This document shows positions 25,766 through 35,021 of a stretch of DNA of 64,000 nucleotides, piece by piece (position 1 is the first letter of the stretch; every line of letters starts with the position of its first letter). Source of the DNA: Nonomuraea maritima (GTDB taxonomy: Bacteria > Actinomycetota > Actinomycetes > Streptosporangiales > Streptosporangiaceae); the NCBI RefSeq assembly GCF_900100395.1, contig NZ_FNFB01000039.1, positions 1-64,000 on the forward strand, given 5' to 3'. The position numbers and the translations under genes are program-made. The notes under the pieces are model-generated. The model did not search any database. It was not told the DNA's origin and worked only from the letters and a program-made list of their open reading frames with translations.

Positions 25766-28700
25766 GTGCAACACAGAACCGCCCTTGTCGGTGTGGTGCT
25801 GGCGGCCCTGGCCGCGACCACCGCACCGGCCCAGGCGACCCCAGCCCCCACCCCAGCCCCCACCCCAGCCACCCCGGCGTCCGCCCAGCCGGACAAGACG
25901 CCCAGGACGATCACCCTGGTCACGGGCGACCAGGTCACCCTCCGGCCGTTCCCCAACGGCCAGGACCAGCTCAGCGTCAAGCCCGGCCCCGGCAGGGAGA
26001 AGATCAACTTTATCCACCGCCGGAGCCAGGACGGGCTCAGCATCGTCCCCTCGGACGCGATGCCTCTCCTCGCCGCGGGCAGGCTGGACCCCCGGCTGTT
26101 CAACGTCACCCAGCTCGCCGCCCTCGGCTACGACGACGCCGCGAGCCCGGCGCTCCCGCTGATCGTGACCTATCCCGCCGGCGCCGCCGCGCCGCGCCTC
26201 GCGGGCGGCCGTCCGCTTCCCGCCGTCAACGGCGTCGCGCGCAGCGAGCCGCGCGACGGAGCGGGCGCGCTCTGGAAGTCACTCACCGAACCGGCTGCGG
26301 CGGCGTCCGGGCCGGAGAAGATCTGGCTGGACGGCAAGGCCAGGCTGTCGCTCGACGTCAGCGTCCCGCACATCGGCGCCCCCCGCGCGTGGGAGGCCGG
26401 CCACACCGGCGAGGACGTCACCGTCGCGGTGCTCGACACCGGCTACGACCCCGGCCATGCCGACCTGAAGGGCCTGGTGACCGGGTCCGCGAACTTCACC
26501 GCCGAGGCCGACGCCCGCGACCTGCACGGCCACGGCACGCACGTCGCCTCCACGATCGCCGGTTCCGGCGCCGCCTCGGGCGGCCGGTTCAAGGGCGTAG
26601 CACCCGGCGCGAAGCTCCTGATCGGCAAGATCTGCGACCAGAGCGGCACCTGCCAGGACTCCGCCATCATCGAGGGCATGACCTGGGCCGCGCAGCACGG
26701 CGCCCGGGTCGCCAACCTCAGCCTCGGCGGCCCCGACCTGCCCGGTGACGACCCGGTGGAGCGGGCCCTCGAGACCCTGACGGAGGACTACGGCACGCTG
26801 TTCGTCGTCGCGGCCGGCAACTACGGCGGCAACGGCCCCGGGTCGCTCACCACGCCCGGCGTCGCGGACCGCGCGCTGACGGTCGGCGCCTCGTTCCGCG
26901 ACCACGACGCCGTCGCCGCGTTCAGCAGCACCGGGCCGCGCGCCGCCGACGCCGGGGTCAAGCCGGACCTGCTCGCGCCGGGCGTGGGCATCGTCGCGGC
27001 CAGGGCCGAGGGCACCGGCCGGCCGGTGGACGACGCCAACCCGTCGTACACGACGATGGACGGCACCTCCATGGCCACCCCGCACGTGGCGGGGGCGGCG
27101 GCGATCGTCGCGGGCCTGCACCCCGACTGGAAGGCCGACCGGATCAAGGCGGCGCTGACGACCTCCACCGCGCCCGGCGCCGAGCTGGGCGCCTACGTGC
27201 AGGGTGCCGGCCGGGTGGACGTCGCCCGCGCCGTCGCGCAGCAGGTCACCACCGAGCCGACCACGATCGGCATGGGACAGATCGAGCTGCCCGCGACGTC
27301 CGCCAGGCGCACGCTCACCTACCGCAACGACGGCGACGCCGCCGTCCGCCTGGAGCTGAGCGTGACCGCCAAGGACGGCGAGGGCGCGGCGGTGACGCCG
27401 TTCCGGCTCGGCGCCACCACGCTGGAGGTGCCCGCGCACGGCACCGCGCAGGTCGAGGTGACCGCCGAGGCCGCCGCGCCCGGCACGTACAGCGGCGCGG
27501 TGATCGCCACCGGTGGCGAGACGTCCGTGCGCACCGCCATCGGCATGCGGGTCGTGCCGGAGAAGCGCGCGCTCGGGCTGACCTTCACCGGCACCGACGG
27601 GAAGCCCGCCCAGGCCGCCTTCGCCGGGGTGATCGACCTCGACACCACGAAGCAGGTCAACTACGACATCGCCGACGGCGCGCTGGACCTGCGGCTGGAC
27701 AAGGGCCACCGCTACACGGTCGTCACCCTCATGCTGGACCACGACGGCACCACGGTGATGGCCGCCGACCCCGAGTTCACGCTCGACGCCGACCGCGTCT
27801 TCGCCTCCGACGCCCGCAAGGCCGAGCCGGTGGACGTCCGCCCGCAGGAGCCGTCGGCACGGCTCGCCGTCGGCATGCTCAGCCTGCTGCAACTCGTCGA
27901 CTGCGGGGTGATCCCCGAGTGCCGGTCGCCGCTCGGCGTGGACGTCGACCTGACCGGCCTGCTCGGCGGCGACCGGCTCGTGGGCGTCAAGGCCGTCCCG
28001 ACGGGCCGTACGGTGAGCAAGAAGTTCGCCTTCGCCAGGTGGACGCAGTGGGCCAGGCCCAAGGGCGACGGCACCTACGACGACAGCCCGTACGTCTACC
28101 ACCTGATGAAGGCCGAGCCGCGCATCCCGGCCGACCCCGGCTACCGCCCGCGCCGCCAGGACCTCGCCGAGGTCGCGGCGACGTACGGCGCTCAGAAGGA
28201 CGGCATGCAGGGCGAGCAGTGGGCCCTGCCGGCGCTCTACGGCAAGGATCTGCCGTGGCAGCCGTACGGCATGCTGTCGCGGTTCACGCTGCCCTTCCAC
28301 CGCACCGAGTACTACACGCCCGGCGACACCGGGTGGCTGCCGACGTTCATCCAGTACAGGCAGGTGCCGCGCGACGAGTGGGACAACGTCGACGGCGCCG
28401 TCTTCGGCCAGACCGCCGTCCACCGCGCGGGCAGGACGACCGACCGGTGGAACCTTGGTGTCGTCGGGGTCGGGCTCACCGTCGGCGGCGGCTACTCCTA
28501 CCGCCAGGAGAACCGGATGGAGGTCTCCGCCGGGGTGATCGAGGACGGCAGGCCGGACCGCGTCGTGATCTCCTCCCCGGCGCAGTACAAGCTCTACCGC
28601 GACGGCAAGGAGATGGAGGAGCTCTGGTACGGGCTCTTCGACGTGCCGACCGAGCGCGAGGAGGCCGGGTACCGGCTCACCATGACCGCCGGCGCGGCCA

Positions 28701-29104
28701 TGACGAAGCCGTACACGCAGGTCAGCGCCGAGTGGCGGTTCCGGTCGAAGAGCCCGGAAGGCGACGGGCAGCAGGCGCTGCCGCTGATGGTCGTCACGAT
28801 GAACCCCGACCTGGACGACCGCAACCGCGCCGGCGTGGGCCGCATGCGCATCCCGCTGGGGATCCAGCGTCAGGACGGCTCGCCCGACCTGAAGGTGACC
28901 GAGCTGACCGTGCAGATCTCCTACGACGACGGCCGCACCTGGCTGCCCACGCGGGTGCACCGGTCGGGCAAGGGCTCCTGGACGGCGGAGACCCGGCACC
29001 CGGCGAGCGCGCGCGGAAAGTTCGCCTCGTTGCGCGTCGAGGCCGCCGACACCGGTGGCAACGCCGTCACCCAGACGGCGATCAGGGCCTACGAGATCAG
29101 CTGA
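25766..29104 (+). CDS. secreted S8 family serine peptidase (subtilisin-like), large
   Basis: 1112 aa. Signal peptide ~1-23 (LVGVVLAALAATTAPAQA), Ala/Thr/Pro linker, propeptide region, then a subtilisin domain with Asp224 (VAVLDTGYD), His256 (HGHGTHVAS) and Ser435 (GTSMATPHVAG). The ~640-residue C-terminal part is beta-rich with no recognised catalytic motif and may serve in substrate or wall binding. Such proteins are exported degradative enzymes. The GTG start is supported by a promoter whose -10 is 8 nt away. The frame extends upstream but without coding character. It is divergent from a dual-HTH regulator. Confidence 0.92.
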   Translation: MQHRTALVGVVLAALAATTAPAQATPAPTPAPTPATPASAQPDKTPRTITLVTGDQVTLRPFPNGQDQLSVKPGPGREKINFIHRRSQDGLSIVPSDAMPLLAAGRLDPRLFNVTQLAALGYDDAASPALPLIVTYPAGAAAPRLAGGRPLPAVNGVARSEPRDGAGALWKSLTEPAAAASGPEKIWLDGKARLSLDVSVPHIGAPRAWEAGHTGEDVTVAVLDTGYDPGHADLKGLVTGSANFTAEADARDLHGHGTHVASTIAGSGAASGGRFKGVAPGAKLLIGKICDQSGTCQDSAIIEGMTWAAQHGARVANLSLGGPDLPGDDPVERALETLTEDYGTLFVVAAGNYGGNGPGSLTTPGVADRALTVGASFRDHDAVAAFSSTGPRAADAGVKPDLLAPGVGIVAARAEGTGRPVDDANPSYTTMDGTSMATPHVAGAAAIVAGLHPDWKADRIKAALTTSTAPGAELGAYVQGAGRVDVARAVAQQVTTEPTTIGMGQIELPATSARRTLTYRNDGDAAVRLELSVTAKDGEGAAVTPFRLGATTLEVPAHGTAQVEVTAEAAAPGTYSGAVIATGGETSVRTAIGMRVVPEKRALGLTFTGTDGKPAQAAFAGVIDLDTTKQVNYDIADGALDLRLDKGHRYTVVTLMLDHDGTTVMAADPEFTLDADRVFASDARKAEPVDVRPQEPSARLAVGMLSLLQLVDCGVIPECRSPLGVDVDLTGLLGGDRLVGVKAVPTGRTVSKKFAFARWTQWARPKGDGTYDDSPYVYHLMKAEPRIPADPGYRPRRQDLAEVAATYGAQKDGMQGEQWALPALYGKDLPWQPYGMLSRFTLPFHRTEYYTPGDTGWLPTFIQYRQVPRDEWDNVDGAVFGQTAVHRAGRTTDRWNLGVVGVGLTVGGGYSYRQENRMEVSAGVIEDGRPDRVVISSPAQYKLYRDGKEMEELWYGLFDVPTEREEAGYRLTMTAGAAMTKPYTQVSAEWRFRSKSPEGDGQQALPLMVVTMNPDLDDRNRAGVGRMRIPLGIQRQDGSPDLKVTELTVQISYDDGRTWLPTRVHRSGKGSWTAETRHPASARGKFASLRVEAADTGGNAVTQTAIRAYEIS

Positions 29105-29135
29105 GCGACGGGCAGACCCCGCCGCCGCGGCGGGG

Positions 29136-30440
29136 TCAGTTCGTGAGGGTGAGCGGGTTGACCAGGTCGGCGTAGACGAGCAGACCGGCCATGACCACCA
29201 TGACGAGGGCGATGGCGTACGTCAGCGGCAGCACCTTGGCGATGTCGACGTATCCGGGCTCGGGCCGCCGCATGATCTTGGCGTACGCCCGCTTGATGCC
29301 CTCCCACAGGCCGCCCGCGATGTGGCCGCCGTCGAGCGGGAGCAGCGGGATGAGGTTGAACATGCCGATCGCCAGGTTGAAGCCGGCCAGCAGGTTGACG
29401 AAGATCGCGATCTTGTTCTCGGTGGACAGGTCGGAGGCGAGGATCTCGCCGCCCATCCGGCCCGCGCCGACCACGCCCACCGGCCCCTCGGGGTCGCGCG
29501 CCTCGCCGGAGAAGGCCGCGTGCCAGACGCCGACCATCTTCTCCGGCAGGTTGAGCAGCGAACTCGCCACCCTGCCCGTCAGCTCGCCCATGTAGCCGAC
29601 GACCTGGCCGATCGTCTGCTTCTGCATGACCTGGGTCGGCAGCACGCCGAGGAACCCGACATTCTTGTCGATCTTGTTGGGGTTCTCGAGGTTGGGGCGG
29701 TCCTGGGCGATGAGCGTGACGTCGAGCGCCATGGGCTTGCCGTCGCGGACGATGCCGAGCTGCACCGCACCAGGGCCGTGGGAGCGGATCAGCCGGGTGG
29801 CGTCCTCCCACGAGGTGATCTTCTGGCCGCCGAAGGAGACGAGCTTGTCGCCGGGCTTGAGACCGGCCTGCGCGGCGGGGGTCGGCTGGTCGCCGGGCTT
29901 GCACTGCGCGCGCTGCTCGGTGACCGGGATGACGCAGGTGTTGGTGTCGGGCGAGACGATGGGCGCCCATGTGGGCAGGCCGATGCCGACCAGCAGGATG
30001 CTGAAGAACACGAAGGCGAGCACGAAGTTCATCAGCGGTCCACCGGACATGATGATGACCTTCTGCCACCACTTCTTGCGGTAGAAGACGCGGTCTTCGT
30101 CACCCGGACGCACCTCTTCCTGGGCGGCGTCGCGGGCCGACTCGATGAGGCCCTGGAACGGCCCGGTCGCGGTGCTCCTCAGCTTGCCCGGATCGTCGCC
30201 CGGGCGCGGTGGCAGCATGCCGATCATGCGGATGTAGCCGCCGAGCGGGATCCACTTGATGCCGTACTCGGTCTCGCCTTTGCGCCGCGACCAGGCGGTG
30301 GAGCCGAAGCCCACCATGTACTGGGTCACGCGTACGCCGAACAGCTTGGCGGGTATGAGGTGGCCGATCTCGTGCAGCGCGATGGAGAACATCAGGCCGA
30401 TGAGGAAGACGACGATCCCCACGACGTAAAGCCAGTTCAT
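29136..30440 (-). CDS. site-2 intramembrane metalloprotease (Rip1/RseP family)
   Basis: 434-aa membrane protease that cleaves anti-sigma factors or other membrane substrates within the bilayer. HEIGH zinc motif at residues 23-27 in the first transmembrane helix, a central PDZ domain (LKPGDKLVSFGGQKI, and VGFLGVLPTQ after it) and the second metal motif LDGGHIAGGL near 375. The membrane topology (N-terminal helix, ~115, ~345 and C-terminal helices) fits. Here it is flanked by the S8 peptidase and a response regulator rather than the usual dxr/ispG genes. Confidence 0.92.
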   Translation of the reverse strand: MNWLYVVGIVVFLIGLMFSIALHEIGHLIPAKLFGVRVTQYMVGFGSTAWSRRKGETEYGIKWIPLGGYIRMIGMLPPRPGDDPGKLRSTATGPFQGLIESARDAAQEEVRPGDEDRVFYRKKWWQKVIIMSGGPLMNFVLAFVFFSILLVGIGLPTWAPIVSPDTNTCVIPVTEQRAQCKPGDQPTPAAQAGLKPGDKLVSFGGQKITSWEDATRLIRSHGPGAVQLGIVRDGKPMALDVTLIAQDRPNLENPNKIDKNVGFLGVLPTQVMQKQTIGQVVGYMGELTGRVASSLLNLPEKMVGVWHAAFSGEARDPEGPVGVVGAGRMGGEILASDLSTENKIAIFVNLLAGFNLAIGMFNLIPLLPLDGGHIAGGLWEGIKRAYAKIMRRPEPGYVDIAKVLPLTYAIALVMVVMAGLLVYADLVNPLTLTN

Positions 30441-30582
30441 CTAGGCGCGCTCCAGGAAGACGGCGAACGACCGACAGCCCCAGAGTAGTCGAACTCCGGC
30501 GGCCGCACGGCTGACCGGTTTGAGCAGGCATTGACACTGAGCAACCACACGATCACCCTGGGAGACGACAGAGGGGAACGTC

Positions 30583-31179
30583 TTGATCCGGACACTGATC
30601 GCCGAACACCTGCCCTTGGTGCGCCGTGGCCTGCTCGCCACCCTGGAGGCCGAGCCGGGCGTGAGCGTCGTCTCCGAGGTCGGCCACGCCGACGAGGTGG
30701 TCCACGCGGCGCTGGCCTCCAGGGCGCACGTGGCCGTCGTCGACCTCGACCTGCCGGGTCCGCCCGTGGCGGCGCTGCTCGCCGAGCACGTGCCCCGGTG
30801 CGGGGTGCTCGTCCTGTCGTCCCATCCCACTCCGGCGCAGGTACGCGAGCTGCTCGCCGGGCCGGTGCTCGGGTTCATGAGCCTGTGCGTCGCGCCCGAG
30901 CGCCTCGTCGAGGGCGTGCGCCAGGTCGCCGCCGGCCACCAGGCCATCGAGGCGGAGATGGCGGTGGCCGCGCTCAAGTGCGCGACCAACCCGCTGACCA
31001 GGCGCGAGCTCGACGTGCTGCGGATCGCCGCGGGCGGCGCGCGTTCCACCGAGATCGCCGACGAGCTCTTCCTGTCGGTCGGCACCGTGCGCAACCATCT
31101 GTCGCGGATCATGTGCAAGACCGGCGCGCGCAACCGGCTCGACGCCGTGCGCATCGCCAGTGACAGCGGCTGGCTGTGA
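30583..31179 (+). CDS. NarL-family response regulator (orphan)
   Basis: 198 aa. The receiver domain has phospho-acceptor Asp54 in VVDLDLPG, and the C-terminal LuxR-type HTH (~133-190) reads LTRRELDVLRIAAGGARSTEIADELFLSVGTVRNHLSRI. The TTG start follows a GAGGGG box by 6 nt. No sensor kinase is adjacent. The sequence resembles DesR-type regulators. The conserved receiver Lys is not obvious, so phosphorylation-dependence is uncertain. Confidence 0.85.
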   Translation: MIRTLIAEHLPLVRRGLLATLEAEPGVSVVSEVGHADEVVHAALASRAHVAVVDLDLPGPPVAALLAEHVPRCGVLVLSSHPTPAQVRELLAGPVLGFMSLCVAPERLVEGVRQVAAGHQAIEAEMAVAALKCATNPLTRRELDVLRIAAGGARSTEIADELFLSVGTVRNHLSRIMCKTGARNRLDAVRIASDSGWL

Positions 31180-31290
31180 CGGGGCCCCGGTGAGGCCGCG
31201 CCGCTCCACCGGGGCCCGACTGTCCAGAGGATCGCAGCCCGCCCGGCCCTCGGCCAGTGACCGCCGTCACGACCTGACCCGTGTGGAATG

Positions 31291-32406
31291 TCACGGACGC
31301 CAGATGAGCACCAGCGCGCAGTCGTCGTTGTGCCCCGAGGCCATGGTGTTGACCAGCGCGCGGGCGCCGTCGCGGAACCCTGACGGCAGCAGCCGCTCTG
31401 CCTCTCCGAGCAACCGGTCGAGCCCGGCGTCGATGTCGCGTCCGGGCTGCTCGATCAGGCCGTCGGTGTAGAGCAGCAGCGCGTCGCCCTTGTGCAGGGT
31501 GCCGCTGTCGGGCTCGCAGTGCAGGTCGGGCACCACGCCGAGCACCACGCCCTTGGCGGTCGCGGTCTGCCAGTTGCCCGTGCCGGCGTCGAACTTCACC
31601 ACGGGCGGATGCCCGGCCGAGGTGATCGTGTAGTCGCCGGTCGCAAGGTTGAGGCGTACGTGCACCGCCGTCACGAAGCCCTCGTCGCCGCGCTGCCGGT
31701 GCAGGTAGGCGTTGCACGCGGGCAGGAAGTCGGTGACCGAGCCCAGCAGCCCGCCGAAGGTGCCCGACAGCAGCAGCGCCCGGGTGCCGGCGTCGACGCC
31801 CTTGCCGGAAACGTCGACCAGGGCGATCTCGACGATGTCGCCGTCGCGCATGGAGACGAGGAAGTCGCCGCCGAACGAGGAGCCGCCCGCCTGCTTGAGC
31901 ACCACCTTGCCGCCCCAGTCCTTCGGCAGCGGGGGCAGCTCGCCCTGGCTGCGGAGCCGGTCGCGCAGCTCCAGCAGCATCGCGTCGCCGCGCAGGCCCT
32001 GCACCCCGAGCTTGCCTCGCGTACGGGCCATCAGCACGGCGAGCACGCTGGTGAACACGATCGTGACGGTCAGCCCCAGCCCGATCCGGTCGCCGCCCAG
32101 GGTGAAGGCGACCCAGCCGAGCGAGACGCCCACGCCCACCAGCAGCTTGACGAGGCTGCGCAGCCGCAGCTGGAGCCCGCCGATCAGGGTGACGAGGATG
32201 AGCAGCGACGGCGAGAACAACGCCGTCGAGACCTCCGCCGCGAGGACGCCGATGACCAGCGCCAGCACGATCAGGAAGGTCAGCAGGTTGCTGTCGCGCG
32301 CCAGCAGCGTCCGCCTGACGAACCGGACGATGGTGACCAGGAAGGGAACCCGCACCAGCACGGCGCGGACCCGGGGCGGGATCAGCGGCGCCGTGCGGGA
32401 ACTCAT
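31291..32406 (-). CDS. membrane-anchored SpoIIE/PP2C-type phosphatase
   Basis: 371 aa. Four or more hydrophobic segments in residues ~40-125 (LLTFLIVLALVIGVLAAEV, LLILVTLIGGLQL, LTVTIVFTSVLAVLMA) are followed by a C-terminal PP2C-type phosphatase domain (GGDFLVSMRDGD, ALVDVSGKGVDAG, ITSAGHPPV, LLLYTDGLIEQPG, HNDDCALVLI) with the metal-binding Asp residues. Such phosphatases dephosphorylate anti-anti-sigma factors and could act with RsbW-like ATPases such as the one at 9141-9617. That link is inference. Confidence 0.9.
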   Translation of the reverse strand: MSSRTAPLIPPRVRAVLVRVPFLVTIVRFVRRTLLARDSNLLTFLIVLALVIGVLAAEVSTALFSPSLLILVTLIGGLQLRLRSLVKLLVGVGVSLGWVAFTLGGDRIGLGLTVTIVFTSVLAVLMARTRGKLGVQGLRGDAMLLELRDRLRSQGELPPLPKDWGGKVVLKQAGGSSFGGDFLVSMRDGDIVEIALVDVSGKGVDAGTRALLLSGTFGGLLGSVTDFLPACNAYLHRQRGDEGFVTAVHVRLNLATGDYTITSAGHPPVVKFDAGTGNWQTATAKGVVLGVVPDLHCEPDSGTLHKGDALLLYTDGLIEQPGRDIDAGLDRLLGEAERLLPSGFRDGARALVNTMASGHNDDCALVLIWRP

Positions 32407-32524
32407 GATGCGCCTGACTGTATCGGTCTGGCCCGGCTTTGGGCAGCCGACTTGACCAAGGCCTTGATCGCTGAGCCGCGGATATTCAGTAGCCCTGCCG
32501 CGGCCCCGCTCCTACGGTGAGTAG

Positions 32525-33751
32525 ATGACGTACCCCATCCGTCAGATTGACGAATCGGCGTGGCCCTCCATCAACCGCGTGGCGGAAGAGGCCTTCAGCT
32601 GGACGCCGGCCCCCGGGCAGTCGGCTCGCTACAAGGCCCAGACCGAGTTCGACCGCTCCCTCGCCGCCTTCGACGGCGAGGAGATGATCGGGCACACCTC
32701 CTCCTTCGGCTTCACGATGACGGTCCCCGGCGCGCGCGTGCCCGTCGCGGGCGTCACCTGGGTCGGCGTGCTGCCCTCCCACCGGCGGCGCGGCGTGCTG
32801 TCGTCCCTCATGCGCGCGCAGCTCGCCGACCTGCGCGACCGCGGCGAGCACGTCGCCGCGCTCTACGCCTCCGAGTCCTCCATCTACGGCCGCTACGGGT
32901 ACGGCAGGGCCAGCAGCCACCTGTCGTTCCGCATCGACAAGCCCGGCTCGGCGTTCGTGCGCGACTGGCCGCAGGATCCCGCGCTGCGGATCAGGGTCGT
33001 CAAGCCCGCCGACGTCCGCTCCGACATCGAGAAGCTCTTCGCCTCCGTCGTAGCCCGCCGACCCGGCCGCTACGACCACAACGCGGCCTTCTGGGACAGC
33101 GTGCTGGGCGACGAGGACTTCGACCAGCACGGGGCCGGCCCGCTGCGCGGGCTGCTGGCCGAGGACGACGGCGGTGTGCGCGGCTACGCGCTGTTCCGCG
33201 TCCAGCAGAAGTGGACCGACGGCATCGCCGACGGCGAGCTGCGGCTGCGCGGGGTGGAGGCGACCGACCCGGCCGCCTACGCGCTGTTGTGGCGCAGCCT
33301 GCTCGACCGCGACCTGGTCTCCCAGGTGGTGGCGCACGGCCGTCCGGTGGACGACCCGATCATCGCGCTGCTCGCCGACCAGCGCCGGCTGCGCGTCGCC
33401 GTGCAGGACGAGCTGTGGGTACGCCTGGTCGACGTCGACCGCGCGCTGGCGTCGCGGGCGTACACGACGCCGGTCGACCTGGTGATCGAGGTCGAGGACG
33501 ACGTGTGCCCGTGGAACGCGGGACGGCACCGCCTCACCGGCGGCCCGTCGGGCGCGACGTGCGAGCCGGTCGACGACGCCCCCGACGTCACGCTGCCGGT
33601 GGCCGCGCTGGGGTCGGCGTACCTCGGCGACGGGCAGCTGGACGAGCACCTGGCGGCGGGGCTGCTGCGCGAGCACTCCCCCGGCGCGCTGCGGGCGCTG
33701 GCCGTCGCCATGTCGTGGAGCCCGAAACCGTGGTGCGGTTCGGGATTCTGA
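32525..33751 (+). CDS. Eis-like GNAT acetyltransferase
   Basis: 408 aa, the usual length for Eis-family enzymes, with a first GNAT domain (VTWVGVLPSHRRRGVLSSLMRAQL is the acetyl-CoA site, ~78-100), a second atypical GNAT domain and a C-terminal SCP2-like domain. The ASESSIYGRYGYGRAS segment is typical of the family. Eis proteins acetylate aminoglycosides and lysines. TACGGT lies exactly 6 nt before the ATG, which indicates leaderless expression. Confidence 0.9.
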   Translation: MTYPIRQIDESAWPSINRVAEEAFSWTPAPGQSARYKAQTEFDRSLAAFDGEEMIGHTSSFGFTMTVPGARVPVAGVTWVGVLPSHRRRGVLSSLMRAQLADLRDRGEHVAALYASESSIYGRYGYGRASSHLSFRIDKPGSAFVRDWPQDPALRIRVVKPADVRSDIEKLFASVVARRPGRYDHNAAFWDSVLGDEDFDQHGAGPLRGLLAEDDGGVRGYALFRVQQKWTDGIADGELRLRGVEATDPAAYALLWRSLLDRDLVSQVVAHGRPVDDPIIALLADQRRLRVAVQDELWVRLVDVDRALASRAYTTPVDLVIEVEDDVCPWNAGRHRLTGGPSGATCEPVDDAPDVTLPVAALGSAYLGDGQLDEHLAAGLLREHSPGALRALAVAMSWSPKPWCGSGF

Positions 33752-33792
33752 CCGACTCCCGCATCGGCGGACCCCGGCGTACTGTCGAGGGC

Positions 33793-33957
33793 ATGGCGCT
33801 GCAGAGTCTTCAGATCACCGCGGTCGTCGCCATGCGCGCCCGCGACGTCTCCCGGCCGTCGAAGGAACAGCAGGAGGCCGCCGACCGGCGGCCCCTGCGC
33901 GACGAGCAGCCGCGGCGTGACGCCCGGCGCAAGGGTCAGGGCAGCGAGGGCAGCTGA
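33793..33957 (+). CDS. small basic hypothetical protein (54 aa)
   Basis: ATG with GAGGG immediately upstream; the product starts MALQSLQITAVVAMRARDV and ends in a charged, Arg/Glu/Gln-rich tail. It overlaps the 3' end of rpiB by 22 bp on the opposite strand. There is no homologue I recognise. The high GC3 in this frame is the main support. Confidence 0.35.
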   Translation: MALQSLQITAVVAMRARDVSRPSKEQQEAADRRPLRDEQPRRDARRKGQGSEGS

Positions 33958-34403
33958 CCGATCGTCTCGTAGCTGGTGAGCTGCGCGATCCGCCGGCTGT
34001 GGCGCTCGCCGCCGGAGAACGGTGTGCTCAGGAAGACCTCGACGAAGCGGGTGGCTTCCTCCGCCGAGTGCATGCGGGCACCGATGCCGACGACGTTGGC
34101 GTTGTTGTGCTCACGGCCCAGCCGGGCGGTCTCCTCGCTCCAGGCCAGGGCCGCGCGGATGCCGCGCACCTTGTTGGCGGCGATCTGCTCGCCGTTGCCC
34201 GATCCGCCGATGACCACGCCGAGGCTGCCCGGGTCACCCGCGACGCCCTCGGCCGCCCGCAGCACGAACGCCGGATAGTCGTCCTCCGGGTCGTAGACGG
34301 AAGGACCGCAGTCCATCACCTCGTGGCCGTGGTCCTTCAGCCAGGTCACGAGGTGGTTCTTGAGCTCATAGCCGGCATGGTCGGCACCGATGTAGACACG
34401 CAC
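33936..34403 (-). CDS. rpiB: ribose-5-phosphate isomerase B
   Basis: 155-aa LacAB/RpiB-family isomerase (ribose-5-P to ribulose-5-P). Family signatures are RVYIGADHAGYELK at the start, the phosphate-loop VVIGGSGNGEQIAANK (~64-79) and the late HNNANVVGIGAR. The Ser/Cys catalytic position is SGNGEQ, as in actinobacterial enzymes. The GTG start is divergent from def, 89 bp apart. Confidence 0.93.
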   Translation of the reverse strand: MRVYIGADHAGYELKNHLVTWLKDHGHEVMDCGPSVYDPEDDYPAFVLRAAEGVAGDPGSLGVVIGGSGNGEQIAANKVRGIRAALAWSEETARLGREHNNANVVGIGARMHSAEEATRFVEVFLSTPFSGGERHSRRIAQLTSYETIGQLPSLP

Positions 34404-34492
34404 CTCTCCAGTCTTCCACAGCCCGGAAGTGCGGTTCGCTGGCTAGAGTAAGGACCACTATCCGCCTCCAGTCCTTACGAAAGCAGAGAGCC

Positions 34493-34978
34493 ATGCGAGA
34501 GATCCGCGTCCTCGGCGACCCGGTCCTGCGCACGCCCGCCCCACCGGTGACCGACTTCGACCGTGAGCTGCGCCGGCTGATCGACGAGATGTTCGAGGCC
34601 ATGTACGCGGTCAACGGCGTGGGCCTGGCCGGTCCGCAGATCGGCGTGTCGCGCCGGCTGTTCGTCTACGACATCAGCGGACGCAAAGGACACGTCATCA
34701 ATCCTGTCCTGACCGTCGACGACCCCGAGGAGGTGCTCGACGAGGAGGGCTGCCTGTCAGTGCCCGACCGCAGCACGCGCCTGCCGATCTACGCCACGGT
34801 GGGCCGCGCGGCGGGCGTGACCGTGGAAGGCGTCGACAGGCTGCGGCGGCCGGTGCGCATCAAGGCGCGCGGCTCGCTGGCGCGCTGCTTCCAGCACGAG
34901 ACCGAGCACCTCGACGGCAAGCTGTACGTCGACCGCCTGCCGAAGGACACGGCCCGCAGCATCATGCTCCGCGCCTAG
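34493..34978 (+). CDS. def: peptide deformylase
   Basis: 161-aa metalloenzyme that removes the N-formyl group from new proteins. All three motifs are present: GVGLAGPQIG (~43-52), EGCLSVPD (~84-91) and the metal-binding QHETEHLDG (~133-141), an HExxH. The ATG follows a GCAGAGAG box. A TAGAGT hexamer 44-49 nt upstream is a possible -10. Confidence 0.95.
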   Translation: MREIRVLGDPVLRTPAPPVTDFDRELRRLIDEMFEAMYAVNGVGLAGPQIGVSRRLFVYDISGRKGHVINPVLTVDDPEEVLDEEGCLSVPDRSTRLPIYATVGRAAGVTVEGVDRLRRPVRIKARGSLARCFQHETEHLDGKLYVDRLPKDTARSIMLRA

Positions 34979-35021
34979 GGCGCGCCGCGGCGCGGCGGGC
35001 CCCACACCCGCCGCGCGGGCG

